From contig JAZDKP010000054.1 of assembly GCA_043802925.1 (NCBI GenBank), forward strand, positions 1 to 17,566: 17,566 nucleotides of DNA, given 5' to 3'. The translations under genes and the position numbers were made by a program. The DNA comes from JAZDKP01 sp043802925 (GTDB taxonomy: Bacteria; Fibrobacterota; OXYB2-FULL-49-7; JAEUSG01). Below the pieces are notes generated by a model. It saw nothing but the letters and a program-made list of their open reading frames with translations. It searched no databases and had not been told where the DNA came from. Positions 6,362 to 13,692 of this stretch are shown in pieces (position 1 is the first letter of the stretch; every line of letters starts with the position of its first letter).

Positions 6362-7629
6362 AAGAAATCCTCCAGTACGCGGTCCACGTTACGGCGGCCG
6401 CGCATTTCGTCGCTGTTCTCGAGCGCCTCGCGAAGCTTTGCCACGCAGTCAAACCGTTTTGAAGGCTTTTTCTGCAGGCATTGGACAATGGCGGCGTTTA
6501 GCCCCTCGCTAATATCGTGGTTGATTGCCCTCGGTGGAATATACGCGCACTCGGTGATGGCCTTGAGAATGGCGCCCATGTTGGAGCCTGTGAAGGGGAA
6601 ACGCAGGGTTGTGACAAGGTACAACAATGTTCCGAGCGCGAAAATATCCGCGACTGGGCCCACTTTGCCGCCCTCAATCTGTTCCGGTGACATATAGAGC
6701 GGGGTGCCCACAATCTGGTCCGCCTGTGTGAGTTCGGCCGCGCCACTGGCGAGGCAGCGTGAAATGCCGAAATCCACGAGTTTAACTGCGCCGCCCTTTG
6801 CGATGAGAATATTCCCGGGCTTGATGTCGCGGTGGACAACGCCGCGCTCGTGCGCGTGCTCCAGGGCCATGCAGACCTTTATGCTTACGGCCACGGCGAT
6901 ATGGAGCGGGAGGCGCTTCTCTTCTTTCAAGAAGTCTTTTAATGAAGAGCCATCCACATATTCCATGGCGAGGTAGTGAAGCCCGTCCTGCAGACCGAAG
7001 TCAAATATCTGAACGATGTTGGGGTGGGAGAGGAGCGCGGTAGTCTTAGCTTCCATTTCAAAACGCTGTGTAAAGGTCGGTTCTCCCGTCATATGGGCGT
7101 GAAGGATTTTGACTGCTAATGTTCTGTCAAGGTTTCGCTGGTGCGCCCGGAAAACCGCGGCCGTGCCCCCTTCCGCGATTTTGTCTCCCAGAAGATAGGG
7201 CCCGAGCGTCCTTCCCTCGGACTTCATTTCATCAACGACCTTCATTTTGCCGCGCTTTTCAATGACCGAACGGACCACGCTTTTCAGTTTCGCCGAGGAG
7301 AAGGGCTTTTCCAGGAAGTCGTGCGCCCCTATCTTTATGGCCTCCACCGCGGTCTCAATGGTGCCATGACCCGAAATCATGACGGTGTCGGCCTGGTATT
7401 TATCCCGTGCCATGCGTTTGAAGGTGTCGAGTCCGCTTTCGCCAGGCATCTGGATGTCCATAAGGACTACGTCGAACTTTTTGCGGGAAAGCCAGTCGAG
7501 ACAGGCGCGGCTGTCGCCTGCCTCTTCGACCGTGTAGCCTTCGTCGGTCAGGATTTCGCGGACGGTCTTGCGGATGAAGGGTTCATCATCCACAATGAGA
7601 ACTGTGGCGTCGGAGTCGGAAGCACTCAT
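6358..7629 (-). CDS. Response-regulator receiver / Hanks-type Ser/Thr kinase hybrid
   Basis: A 423-residue soluble protein joining two signalling domains. Residues 8-125 are a CheY-like receiver: acidic pair Asp14/Asp15, phosphoacceptor Asp58 (VVLMDIQMPG), Ser86 and Lys108 (EKPF). After a short linker, residues ~142-400 are a eukaryotic-type kinase: glycine-rich loop IAEGGTAAV (151-159), Lys174 (LAVKIL), helix-C Glu193, HRDIKPGN (266-273, catalytic Asp268), DFG (286-288) and GTPLYMSPEQ. All key residues are present in both domains. There is no membrane segment or PASTA domain, so input is probably phosphotransfer from a histidine kinase. ATG at 7629 was chosen because the receiver fold begins there, with an AAGAG site upstream; the frame runs 57 low-complexity codons further. 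It lies 17 bp after the DUF5683 gene. Confidence 0.9.
   Translation of the reverse strand: MSASDSDATVLIVDDEPFIRKTVREILTDEGYTVEEAGDSRACLDWLSRKKFDVVLMDIQMPGESGLDTFKRMARDKYQADTVMISGHGTIETAVEAIKIGAHDFLEKPFSSAKLKSVVRSVIEKRGKMKVVDEMKSEGRTLGPYLLGDKIAEGGTAAVFRAHQRNLDRTLAVKILHAHMTGEPTFTQRFEMEAKTTALLSHPNIVQIFDFGLQDGLHYLAMEYVDGSSLKDFLKEEKRLPLHIAVAVSIKVCMALEHAHERGVVHRDIKPGNILIAKGGAVKLVDFGISRCLASGAAELTQADQIVGTPLYMSPEQIEGGKVGPVADIFALGTLLYLVTTLRFPFTGSNMGAILKAITECAYIPPRAINHDISEGLNAAIVQCLQKKPSKRFDCVAKLREALENSDEMRGRRNVDRVLEDFF
6359..6374 (-). promoter_or_regulatory. Ribosome-binding site and TTG start overlapping the kinase stop
   Basis: On the minus strand GGAGG (complement of 6370-6374), ATTTCTT, then TTG (6361-6359), which overlaps the kinase TGA (6360-6358) by two bases. 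The strong site and perfect spacing decide this rare start codon and indicate termination-reinitiation coupling. Confidence 0.8.
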
Positions 7630-7646
7630 AGCAGCTCTTGACACGT

Positions 7647-8222
7647 CTAGAATTTCAGCACTGCCGAAAGCCGCGCTTCTTCTTTGCCCGGAAGATAGGC
7701 GGGCCGGAACTCGAGCCTGCGTGCGGTTTGTGCGGTCACCAGCTTCTGGTTGTAGCGCTTGGCGCCCTGGTAGGCATCGTACACGGCCCAGACCCAGCAC
7801 CCTGCGGCCAGGGCTACGGACGTACCCAATATCACTTTTTCTTCGGTGGGCAGACCGACCTGCTTGTCATCGGGCTTGGGCGCTGTGACCTGATGGACCT
7901 TGTAGGCGTCGTAGGCCTCTTCAATATAGAAGGTGTCGGTGTTCAGCGTCTCCCAGCGGATGAGCATGTATTGGGCCACGTAAAACCCGGTATAGAACCC
8001 CGCGGCGGTGAGGACACCGCGCAGGTATTCCTTGTTGTAAATTTGGCCCGAGCCCGGGATGGTGGCTGAGAAAAAGGCCGAAGCCAGGGGGTCTTTGGGG
8101 ATGGCATCGTAGTTGTACGACGCCACCTGGGGCTTGAGGACAACAGCATCATCGCCCCCCCCTCCGAAGGAGGAGAAGGCGACGATGCCGATTAGAGACA
8201 GAGTTGCGAGGGCCTTGCGCAT
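7647..8222 (-). CDS. DUF5683-type envelope protein
   Basis: A 191-residue protein with an N-terminal signal segment (1-19) and the DUF5683 signature LASAFFSATIPGSGQIYNKEYLRG (46-69). A first hydrophobic segment follows at about 70-88 and a second at 129-150 (VILGTSVALAAGCWVWAVYDAY). The family occurs in FCB-group bacteria, has no settled function, and is expected in the envelope. Start ATG 8222 has AAAGGA upstream and lies 14 bases after the lipoprotein gene. A run of eight Gs in the sense strand (complement of 8155-8162) encodes Gly20-Gly23 just after the signal segment and could slip. Middle of a four-gene operon. Confidence 0.75.
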   Translation of the reverse strand: MRKALATLSLIGIVAFSSFGGGGDDAVVLKPQVASYNYDAIPKDPLASAFFSATIPGSGQIYNKEYLRGVLTAAGFYTGFYVAQYMLIRWETLNTDTFYIEEAYDAYKVHQVTAPKPDDKQVGLPTEEKVILGTSVALAAGCWVWAVYDAYQGAKRYNQKLVTAQTARRLEFRPAYLPGKEEARLSAVLKF

Positions 8223-8236
8223 TCAGTTTCCTTTCA

Positions 8237-9253
8237 TCAATTCGTTCCGATGACTTCGCGCTTTTCATTGTAGTAGGTCGTTGTGCCAGCGCCGGTCTTG
8301 TCGTTGTTTGTGAACTCGACCAGGAGGGCTCCGTCCGCCGTATTCTTCCGGATTTCACCGCTCCGTTCATAGTTGGGTTTGAAGTGAATCATGAAGTAAA
8401 GCGAGTCGCCGGTCTCGCCCCAGGGATAGGTGAAGCTCATGATGCCTTCGTTGTCCTCGTAGCGAAGGTAGGGCAGGGAAGGATTCTGGCTGTTTTTGTG
8501 GATAACGGCCAGGTCGAAGTCGAAGGATTTTGGGCCTTCAGAGTTATCTTTGCCGGAATGTGCGTCGTAGAAGGCGCCGCTGCCGTACTGGATGTGATTG
8601 TTGTCATCTAGAGAGTCCAGAGTAAAGAAGGCCGTGTCGCCTTCACCGAGTTCCACGGAACTGCTGATGTTGCGCGCCCAGAATTCGGTAAAGCCGGGTT
8701 TGATGGTGCTCGGAACCAGGATATTGCCCTGGCTGAAATTGACCGTGGCCCGCAACGAACAGACTTCGCTGTTCCAGCTTTTTTTCTCGCGGCCCGTGAA
8801 TTTCCAGTGATAGACATCGCTGATCAGCATGGGATTCAGGCTCGGGAGATTGGTGTATGTTCCGGTATATTTAAAAGCAACCTCCCCGCGACCCGTGGTC
8901 AGTTTCTGGTTATCGCTCTCATCCGGCTTGTCACGTACAACTTCAAAATAAACCAGGGAATCACCGCCGCGGACTTCAATACCGTTTGACACCAGCCAGG
9001 AGGGTGCGGCCTGGGTGCCAAATCCCTTGGCTAACCGTTTTGCTGTTGCAATCGCGGTGTTGACCGTATTTTTGGAACCTTCTTTGCCGTTCTCTTCGTC
9101 ATTCACGGCTGAGGGCTTGGACATGGCCTTGCCCAGCTTGGCAAAAATGGAGAGACCGCCCGGAGCGCCGGGGCCAAAGGGGTTTTTCCCGCAGCCGGTG
9201 AGAGCAAGGCCGGTCACCGCCAGAATCGCCAGGGTTTTTGAGAACTTCGTCAT
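8237..9253 (-). CDS. Lipoprotein of unknown function
   Basis: A 338-residue protein with a lipoprotein signal: MTKFSKTLAILAVTGLALTGC, lipobox LTGC with Cys21, so it should be lipidated and anchored in the inner or outer membrane. The mature part begins with a Gly/Pro-rich linker (GKNPFGPGAPGG), then a mixed, mostly beta-looking region (about 90-320) that I do not recognise. ATG 9253 has an excellent AAGGAGG site; a start ten codons upstream is not needed. It is the first gene of the minus-strand operon that continues into the DUF5683 protein, the receiver-kinase and the secreted protein. It may be a partner or sensor of the envelope process that the kinase controls, by position only. Confidence 0.75.
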   Translation of the reverse strand: MTKFSKTLAILAVTGLALTGCGKNPFGPGAPGGLSIFAKLGKAMSKPSAVNDEENGKEGSKNTVNTAIATAKRLAKGFGTQAAPSWLVSNGIEVRGGDSLVYFEVVRDKPDESDNQKLTTGRGEVAFKYTGTYTNLPSLNPMLISDVYHWKFTGREKKSWNSEVCSLRATVNFSQGNILVPSTIKPGFTEFWARNISSSVELGEGDTAFFTLDSLDDNNHIQYGSGAFYDAHSGKDNSEGPKSFDFDLAVIHKNSQNPSLPYLRYEDNEGIMSFTYPWGETGDSLYFMIHFKPNYERSGEIRKNTADGALLVEFTNNDKTGAGTTTYYNEKREVIGTN

Positions 9254-9449
9254 GGTATCCTCCTTTTTAGTTCTTGTTAGCATCGTCGTCTGGTTTTATT
9301 AATCCAAACTGGATGCCAGAGAAAGAGAGGATTGTAACATATTGAAAAACAAGGTGTTGGAATATCTGGTCAACCGTCTTGCGTAAAACGTGTATCATTT
9401 CAGCCACGCTTTTCATGTTTAAAAATATCATATTTGACACACGAATACA
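9254..9449. other. Intergenic region before the lipoprotein operon
   Basis: About 196 bp between two minus-strand genes. A strong Shine-Dalgarno sequence precedes 9253, and TACAAT (complement of 9331-9336) is a possible -10, but no -35 stands at the right distance. AAATATCATATTT (9423-9435) is a perfect 13-base palindrome just after the barrel gene and could be an operator or part of its 3' end. I cannot place the operon promoter with confidence. Confidence 0.4.
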
Positions 9450-10247
9450 TTAAAAATTCCATCCGAAGCCGACCATGGGAACAATAATGCTTTGAAAAGT
9501 GATGTGTGAAGCGAGGTGAAGATCCACGCGTACGTGTTCGCCCTGGTATTCAAAACCGTAGAACATGAAGGAATACATGTCGCGGTTCATATTGTAGAAA
9601 TCGAGCTTGTCCTCGTCAAAAGCGAACTGGAGAATTTTCATGGGCAGGAATTCGGTATTGGTCATATAGTATTCAATGCTTGCGCTCCATTTTTCACCGA
9701 ATCGAAAACGGTAGCCGGGCACAAAATAATAGGTGGAGGCGGACTTGTCATCGCGGAACGAGAGTGAGGTGAAGAGATTGAGATAATGCTTTGGGTTCAG
9801 CAACCATCCCTGCGTGAGAAAGAGGATCGTGGACTTGTCGTTCATTTCCATCGGGTCGCCGGATTCGTCATCCATCGTGAAGGTAGAACTGTAGATTTTC
9901 AGGCCCGCGGCCAGCTTATAGGGGCTTCCCTTCAGCGAAAGGTTCAAAGGACGTGATTTAATGGTAAACACGAGAAACTTGTCCGTGAGTTTGAAGCTGG
10001 AGTCAATTTGCAAGTCTGAGAAGCCGAATTTCACAATGTCAAGTGTCAGCCAGTCGTTGACGTTCCAGTAGCCTTCGAGACAGAGGACATCCATATCCCT
10101 GATTCCGCCGTGCCATTTCTTTCCGATTTCCGGCGTTTCAGAATAAATGAGCTTTTCGTTAAAGGGTTGCGTTGAAAAGTCAGCGGAGAATCCGGACACG
10201 GCCGTCATGAAAAGCGCGGCAGCGGCAAGCATTAACATCTTCTGCAT
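9450..10247 (-). CDS. Outer-membrane beta-barrel-like protein of unknown function
   Basis: A 265-residue exported protein with signal peptide MQKMLMLAAAALFMTAVSGFSA (cleavage near residue 22). The mature part alternates polar and hydrophobic residues, with many aromatic strand ends (e.g. SASIEYYMTNTEF, YYFVPGYRFRFG), and ends in WNF. A terminal Phe after alternating residues is typical of BAM-assembled outer-membrane barrels. The number of strands would suit a small 10-12-strand barrel, by impression. I do not recognise a named family. ATG 10247 is preceded by AAGGAG at good spacing. It is divergent from the DUF4390/sensor-kinase operon, and the 196-bp gap makes co-transcription with the lipoprotein operon possible but unproven. 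Confidence 0.65.
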   Translation of the reverse strand: MQKMLMLAAAALFMTAVSGFSADFSTQPFNEKLIYSETPEIGKKWHGGIRDMDVLCLEGYWNVNDWLTLDIVKFGFSDLQIDSSFKLTDKFLVFTIKSRPLNLSLKGSPYKLAAGLKIYSSTFTMDDESGDPMEMNDKSTILFLTQGWLLNPKHYLNLFTSLSFRDDKSASTYYFVPGYRFRFGEKWSASIEYYMTNTEFLPMKILQFAFDEDKLDFYNMNRDMYSFMFYGFEYQGEHVRVDLHLASHITFQSIIVPMVGFGWNF

Positions 10248-10286
10248 TGAGTGCTCCTTGTTTAAGGCATGGTTTTTGTTTCAACA

Positions 10287-10315
10287 ATGATAAAACAAAA
10301 AGCGTACCATGAAAA
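10287..10315 (-). promoter_or_regulatory. Candidate promoter for the barrel gene
   Basis: On the minus strand TTTTCA (complement of 10310-10315), 17 bp, TATCAT (complement of 10287-10292). The -35 matches consensus at four of six positions and the -10 at five of six. The placement, about 40 bp before the start codon, is sensible. Confidence 0.3.
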
Positions 10316-10357
10316 ATACCGAAAAACAGGGGAAAAGCAAAAGGGATATCCAGAATT

Positions 10358-10373
10358 GTATCGAAATTGATAC
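10358..10373. promoter_or_regulatory. Candidate operator dyad GTATC-N6-GATAC
   Basis: GTATC (10358-10362) and GATAC (10369-10373) form a perfect 5-bp dyad around GAAATT. It overlaps the -35 of the candidate promoter at 10367-10394 and lies between two divergent transcription units, where a repressor or activator site would be expected. The binding protein is unknown. Confidence 0.35.
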
Positions 10374-10394
10374 GAAAGGTGTTTATATTATACT
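10367..10394 (+). promoter_or_regulatory. Candidate promoter of the DUF4390-sensor-kinase-regulator operon
   Basis: TTGATA (10367-10372), 16-bp spacer, TATACT (10389-10394); each hexamer matches the sigma-70 consensus at five of six positions. Transcription would start near 10401, inside repeat copy C, so the repeat hairpin would form in the 5' untranslated leader. Confidence 0.45.
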
Positions 10395-10438
10395 CACCCC
10401 CCTTTCCCCCCTCTCTGCGAGGACGCAAAGAGGGGGGC
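10393..10438 (+). repeat. Dispersed GC-rich repeat, copy C
   Basis: CTCAC, C6, TTT, C6 and a stem CCCCCCTCT (10406-10414) / AGAGGGGGG (10429-10437), with an inner TGCG (10416-10419) / CGCA (10424-10427) separated by one C/A mismatch. Same layout as copies A, B and D. It ends 30 bases before the DUF4390-like start codon. Confidence 0.75.
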
Positions 10439-10467
10439 CGGGTTTAACAGGTGGGGACAAGTAATTC

Positions 10468-11061
10468 ATGAATTTTATTTTGGGATTATTGGTCGCTGCG
10501 CGAAGCCTCTCTTTTGTCACGAGCCTCATCGGGGCCCCGATAGGGACGGGTGTTTCGTTTACGCAACCGCAGCTTTATCTTACAGAGCAGCGGATTGAGA
10601 TGAGCGTTTCTGTGAGCAATGCTTTTCCTGCGGACTTGAGGAAGCTGGCCGAAAGCGGCACGGAAATCCCCTTCTATATATATGCGGAGGTCATGGAGAC
10701 CGGTAAAGAGACGCCGGTCCGGAAGACTGTCCTTGAGAACCGTTTCACCTTTGACCTTGTCCGGAAGCACTATCGCGTCACAAAGAACACTCGTGCGGAT
10801 ACGCTGGTCTTTTCCACGCTCGATTCTGCCCTTGTTGCGGCTGCTTCGGCTGAACGGTTTTTCCTGATTTCCCCGGATGCGCTCCGCGGTCAGTCCAGCT
10901 ATTTCATCAGCCTTTACGCCATTCTCGGTACCACCCGCGTGGAAGCGCTCCAGAACAGCACGTTGGACCTTATGTATTACTGGGACTTCAAACGCCCTTC
11001 GGCCCGCACTCAATCCTATACAGGCGAGGCCCTGCGGATACGTAAAAGGAGCTCATCATAA
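10468..11061 (+). CDS. DUF4390-like exported protein
   Basis: A 197-residue protein with an N-terminal hydrophobic export segment (about 1-26). The rest is beta-rich: YLTEQRIEMSVSVSNAFP, a central FYIYAEVM strand, HYRVTKNTRADTLVFSTLDSALVAA, and a C-terminal LDLMYYWDFKRPS. Its layout and its place directly upstream of an NtrY-like sensor kinase match the DUF4390 family, which often precedes NtrY/NtrX; the sequence match is from memory and moderate. It is likely periplasmic and might modulate the sensor, but that is inference. ATG 10468 follows a GGTGGGGAC purine stretch at slightly long spacing. Its stop is one base before the kinase ATG. Confidence 0.55.
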   Translation: MNFILGLLVAARSLSFVTSLIGAPIGTGVSFTQPQLYLTEQRIEMSVSVSNAFPADLRKLAESGTEIPFYIYAEVMETGKETPVRKTVLENRFTFDLVRKHYRVTKNTRADTLVFSTLDSALVAAASAERFFLISPDALRGQSSYFISLYAILGTTRVEALQNSTLDLMYYWDFKRPSARTQSYTGEALRIRKRSSS

Positions 11062-11062
11062 G

Positions 11063-12325
11063 ATGTTCAAGAACCTTTCCCTCAAGACCAAGACGTTTGT
11101 GATGCTCATGTTCATCGTGTTCATTGCCACGCTGCCGCTTATCGGGTACTATCTGAAAACCGCGCGCGGCCTGTCCGAACTGGGTCAGGACCGCGATATT
11201 GAACTGTCACTGAACAAGAGCGTGGACCTCGCTCCGGTGGGAACGGAAAAGGACGCTGCCGTACTGGCGCTAAAAAAGTACATGCAGATTGCGGCCCTGA
11301 AGACCTCCATTCTCAACCAGGTGCTGGCCTTTACGATTGTTTATTTTGTCGCAGTCGTCCTGATTGCTCTTTTTCTCGGTCTCTTTTTCATTTCGCGCAT
11401 CACGCGGCCGCTACAGGAATTGACACGCGCCACCCGCGTCCTGTCGCAGGACAACCTGGAGTTTTCGCTTTCCACGCGGGCCGGGGGTGAAATCGGCCTG
11501 CTGGTGGAGGCCTTCAACCGCATGATTGGCGACCTCAAGGTCGCGCGCGAGCAGCGCACCCTGGCCGAGCGGCGGGCGACCTGGCAGCAGGTGGCACGTA
11601 CAATTGCGCACGAAATCAAGAATCCGCTCACGCCCATCAAGCTCTCCACTGAGCGTATGGTCGATAAATACGAGAATAACGCGAAGGACTTTCCAGCGGT
11701 GATGAAGAGCACGGCCGCTACCATTTTAAGCGAAGTCGAAAACCTGCAGAAGCTGGTTGAGACCTTTCACCAGTACGCCAAGTTCCCGGACCCGGTGCTG
11801 AAAGAGGAGGACGTGAACGTCCTCCTCACGGAAGCGGCCGACCTTTTCAAGGGCGAAAAGGTTGAAATCAAATTGTCCGTTGCGGCCGTCCTGCCGAAAC
11901 TCCAGCTGGACAGGGGACAGATACGGCAGGCGCTGACCAACCTCATCAAGAACGCGGTGCAGGCGCTGGAGGGTGCGGAACAGCCGGGCGTCATCCGTAT
12001 CGAAAGTTGGAAAGAAGAGGGGCGCATTCTCGTCATGGTTGCGGACAACGGGCCGGGGATTGCGCCGGACAACCTGAAAAAGCTGTTTCAACCCTATTTT
12101 ACGACAAAGAAGCACGGCAGCGGAATCGGGCTCGCACTCACGGAGCGCATCGTGAGCCTGCATAACGGAAAAATAACATGCCGGAGCGAAGAAGGCAAAG
12201 GCGCGGAATTTATCATGGAGTTCACCTCCCCCCCCCCTTCCCCCCCTCTCCTGCCCCGCGACGTCGCACGGGGACCAGGCGAGGGGGGCTTAATGAACGA
12301 AAAAGAGGGGAGAAATCCCAGATGA
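11063..12325 (+). CDS. NtrY-like membrane sensor histidine kinase with repeat-derived tail
   Basis: A 420-residue two-pass sensor kinase. TM1 is at about 12-31, a short ~56-residue periplasmic loop follows, and TM2 is at 88-110. A HAMP domain (ITRPLQELTRATRVL onward) leads to the dimerisation helix with phosphoacceptor His183 in IAHEIKNPLTP, the NtrY-type H-box. The ATPase has an N-box (NLIKNAVQAL), DNGPGI and GSGIGLAL. It lacks the PAS domain and the extra membrane helices of classical NtrY, so ligand input may be minimal. The catalytic domain ends at FIMEF; the last ~33 residues (TSPPPSPPLLPRDVARGPG...) are encoded by repeat copy D and the bases after it. AAGGAG lies 12 bases before ATG 11063. 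It should phosphorylate the regulator encoded 16 bases downstream. Confidence 0.88.
   Translation: MFKNLSLKTKTFVMLMFIVFIATLPLIGYYLKTARGLSELGQDRDIELSLNKSVDLAPVGTEKDAAVLALKKYMQIAALKTSILNQVLAFTIVYFVAVVLIALFLGLFFISRITRPLQELTRATRVLSQDNLEFSLSTRAGGEIGLLVEAFNRMIGDLKVAREQRTLAERRATWQQVARTIAHEIKNPLTPIKLSTERMVDKYENNAKDFPAVMKSTAATILSEVENLQKLVETFHQYAKFPDPVLKEEDVNVLLTEAADLFKGEKVEIKLSVAAVLPKLQLDRGQIRQALTNLIKNAVQALEGAEQPGVIRIESWKEEGRILVMVADNGPGIAPDNLKKLFQPYFTTKKHGSGIGLALTERIVSLHNGKITCRSEEGKGAEFIMEFTSPPPSPPLLPRDVARGPGEGGLMNEKEGRNPR
12223..12289 (+). repeat. Dispersed GC-rich repeat, copy D, inside the sensor-kinase frame
   Basis: CACCT, C10 (12228-12237), TT, C7, then a longer hairpin: CCCCCCTC (12241-12248) / GAGGGGGG (12281-12288), inner CCTG/CAGG, CCCCG/CGGGG and CGAC/GTCG. 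It differs from copies A-C by the longer stem-loop. It sits in frame at the 3' end of the sensor-kinase gene and replaces the natural end of the protein. Confidence 0.75.
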
Positions 12326-12341
12326 AAAAGGAGATTTGTCA

Positions 12342-13691
12342 ATGTCTAAAATATTGATCATTGATGACGAAGAAAATATCCGGAAAACGCTCAAGGAAAT
12401 CATGGAAGATGAGGCGCATATTGCGCTCACGGCCGAGGATGGAGCGCAGGGATTAAAAGTATTCAAAGAAGAAAAGCCGGACGTGATCCTTCTAGATATT
12501 AAAATGCCGGGCCGGGACGGCCTGCTCATACTCGAGGACATCAAGAAGAGCGGGCAGGACTGCGAGGTCATCATGATTTCGGGCCACGCAAGCATTGATG
12601 CCGCGGTCAAGGCCGTTAAAACGGGCGCGTACCATTTCATCCAGAAGCCGCTGTCGCTCATTGAAGTGAAACAGAGTGTGCGGCACGCGGCCGAAGCCAA
12701 GCGCCAACGCGACGAAATCATTGCGCTGAAAGGCGAGAGTGACGAAAAGTACCGAGTCATAGGCAAGAGCGTGGCCATCCACCGTGTGCTTGAACAGATT
12801 GCCAAGGTGGCGCCCACGCCGGGTCGCGTACTCATCACCGGAGAATCGGGCACGGGCAAGGAACTCGCGGCGTATGCCGTGCACCGGCAGAGTCTGCGTG
12901 CGTCAGGCCCATTCGTAAAAATGAACTGCGCGGCTATTCCGCAGAACCTCATTGAAAGCGAGCTCTTTGGCCATGAAAAAGGGTCCTTTACAGGCGCGAT
13001 TGCCCAAAAACAGGGCAAGTTCGAGCTTGCGAGCGGGGGAACGCTCTTCCTCGACGAAATCGGGGACATGGACCTTGACACACAGTCCAAGGTGCTGCGC
13101 GTGCTGCAGGAGGGCGAGTTTGAGCGCGTGGGCGGTACCCGCACGGTCAAAGTAGATGTGCGCATCGTGGCGGCCACGCACCGTGACCTGGAAAAGATGA
13201 TTACCGAGGGCCGCTTTCGCGAGGACCTCTACTACCGGCTCAATGTGGTGCCAATCCGCATGCCTTCGCTTTCCGAGCGGCCCGACGATGTGCCGCTCCT
13301 GGCCGAATATCTGTTCGACCACTTTCTCCGCGAAAACGGCATGCCGCTGCGGAAATTCAATCCGGAGGCTCTCCAGTATCTCGCTTCGCTCCGGTACCAG
13401 GGCAATATTCGCGAACTAAAAAATATCGTTGAACGTGCGGCCATTCTTGCGGAACCGGGCAGCATTGACGACGGATTCCTGAAGGGAATGTTGGAACGAA
13501 AAGGGGAGGTGTCGAACACGCTGTTCACTGCACCGCGTCCCTTAGCCGAGGCCAAGGACGAACTGGAGCGCATGTTTGTTCGTACGCAGTTGGAACAAAA
13601 CGGGTGGAACATCCAGAAGACCGCGGATCTCCTGGGTATCGCCCGCACCAACCTTCACCGCAAGATGAAGCAGCTGGGGGTTGAAAAATAA
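12342..13691 (+). CDS. NtrX/NtrC-type sigma-54-dependent response regulator
   Basis: A 449-residue three-domain activator. The receiver (1-120) has Asp8/Asp9, phosphoacceptor Asp52 (ILLDIKMPG) and Lys in QKP. The AAA+ domain (~140-375) has Walker A GESGTGKE (167-174, Lys173), the sigma-54 contact loop as GSFTGA (214-219) instead of the common GAFTGA, Walker B LFLDEIGD (Asp238/Glu239) and the YYRLNVVPIRMP arginine-finger region. The C-terminus (~410-447) is a Fis-type helix-turn-helix (NIQKTADLLGIARTNLHRKM). It activates RNA polymerase-sigma-54 promoters when phosphorylated, presumably by the kinase encoded just upstream. ATG 12342 has AAGGAG eight bases upstream; a TTG two codons earlier is too close to that site. 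Confidence 0.95.
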   Translation: MSKILIIDDEENIRKTLKEIMEDEAHIALTAEDGAQGLKVFKEEKPDVILLDIKMPGRDGLLILEDIKKSGQDCEVIMISGHASIDAAVKAVKTGAYHFIQKPLSLIEVKQSVRHAAEAKRQRDEIIALKGESDEKYRVIGKSVAIHRVLEQIAKVAPTPGRVLITGESGTGKELAAYAVHRQSLRASGPFVKMNCAAIPQNLIESELFGHEKGSFTGAIAQKQGKFELASGGTLFLDEIGDMDLDTQSKVLRVLQEGEFERVGGTRTVKVDVRIVAATHRDLEKMITEGRFREDLYYRLNVVPIRMPSLSERPDDVPLLAEYLFDHFLRENGMPLRKFNPEALQYLASLRYQGNIRELKNIVERAAILAEPGSIDDGFLKGMLERKGEVSNTLFTAPRPLAEAKDELERMFVRTQLEQNGWNIQKTADLLGIARTNLHRKMKQLGVEK

Positions 13692-13692
13692 A

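Noticed and set aside
5657..6697. 346-codon plus-strand frame across the secreted-protein and kinase genes
   Set aside because: It crosses two well-supported minus-strand genes and has no recognisable motif.
7630..7800. 57-codon N-terminal extension of the receiver-kinase
   Set aside because: It overlaps the end of the DUF5683 gene with shadow-like sequence; the receiver fold starts right after the ATG at 7629.
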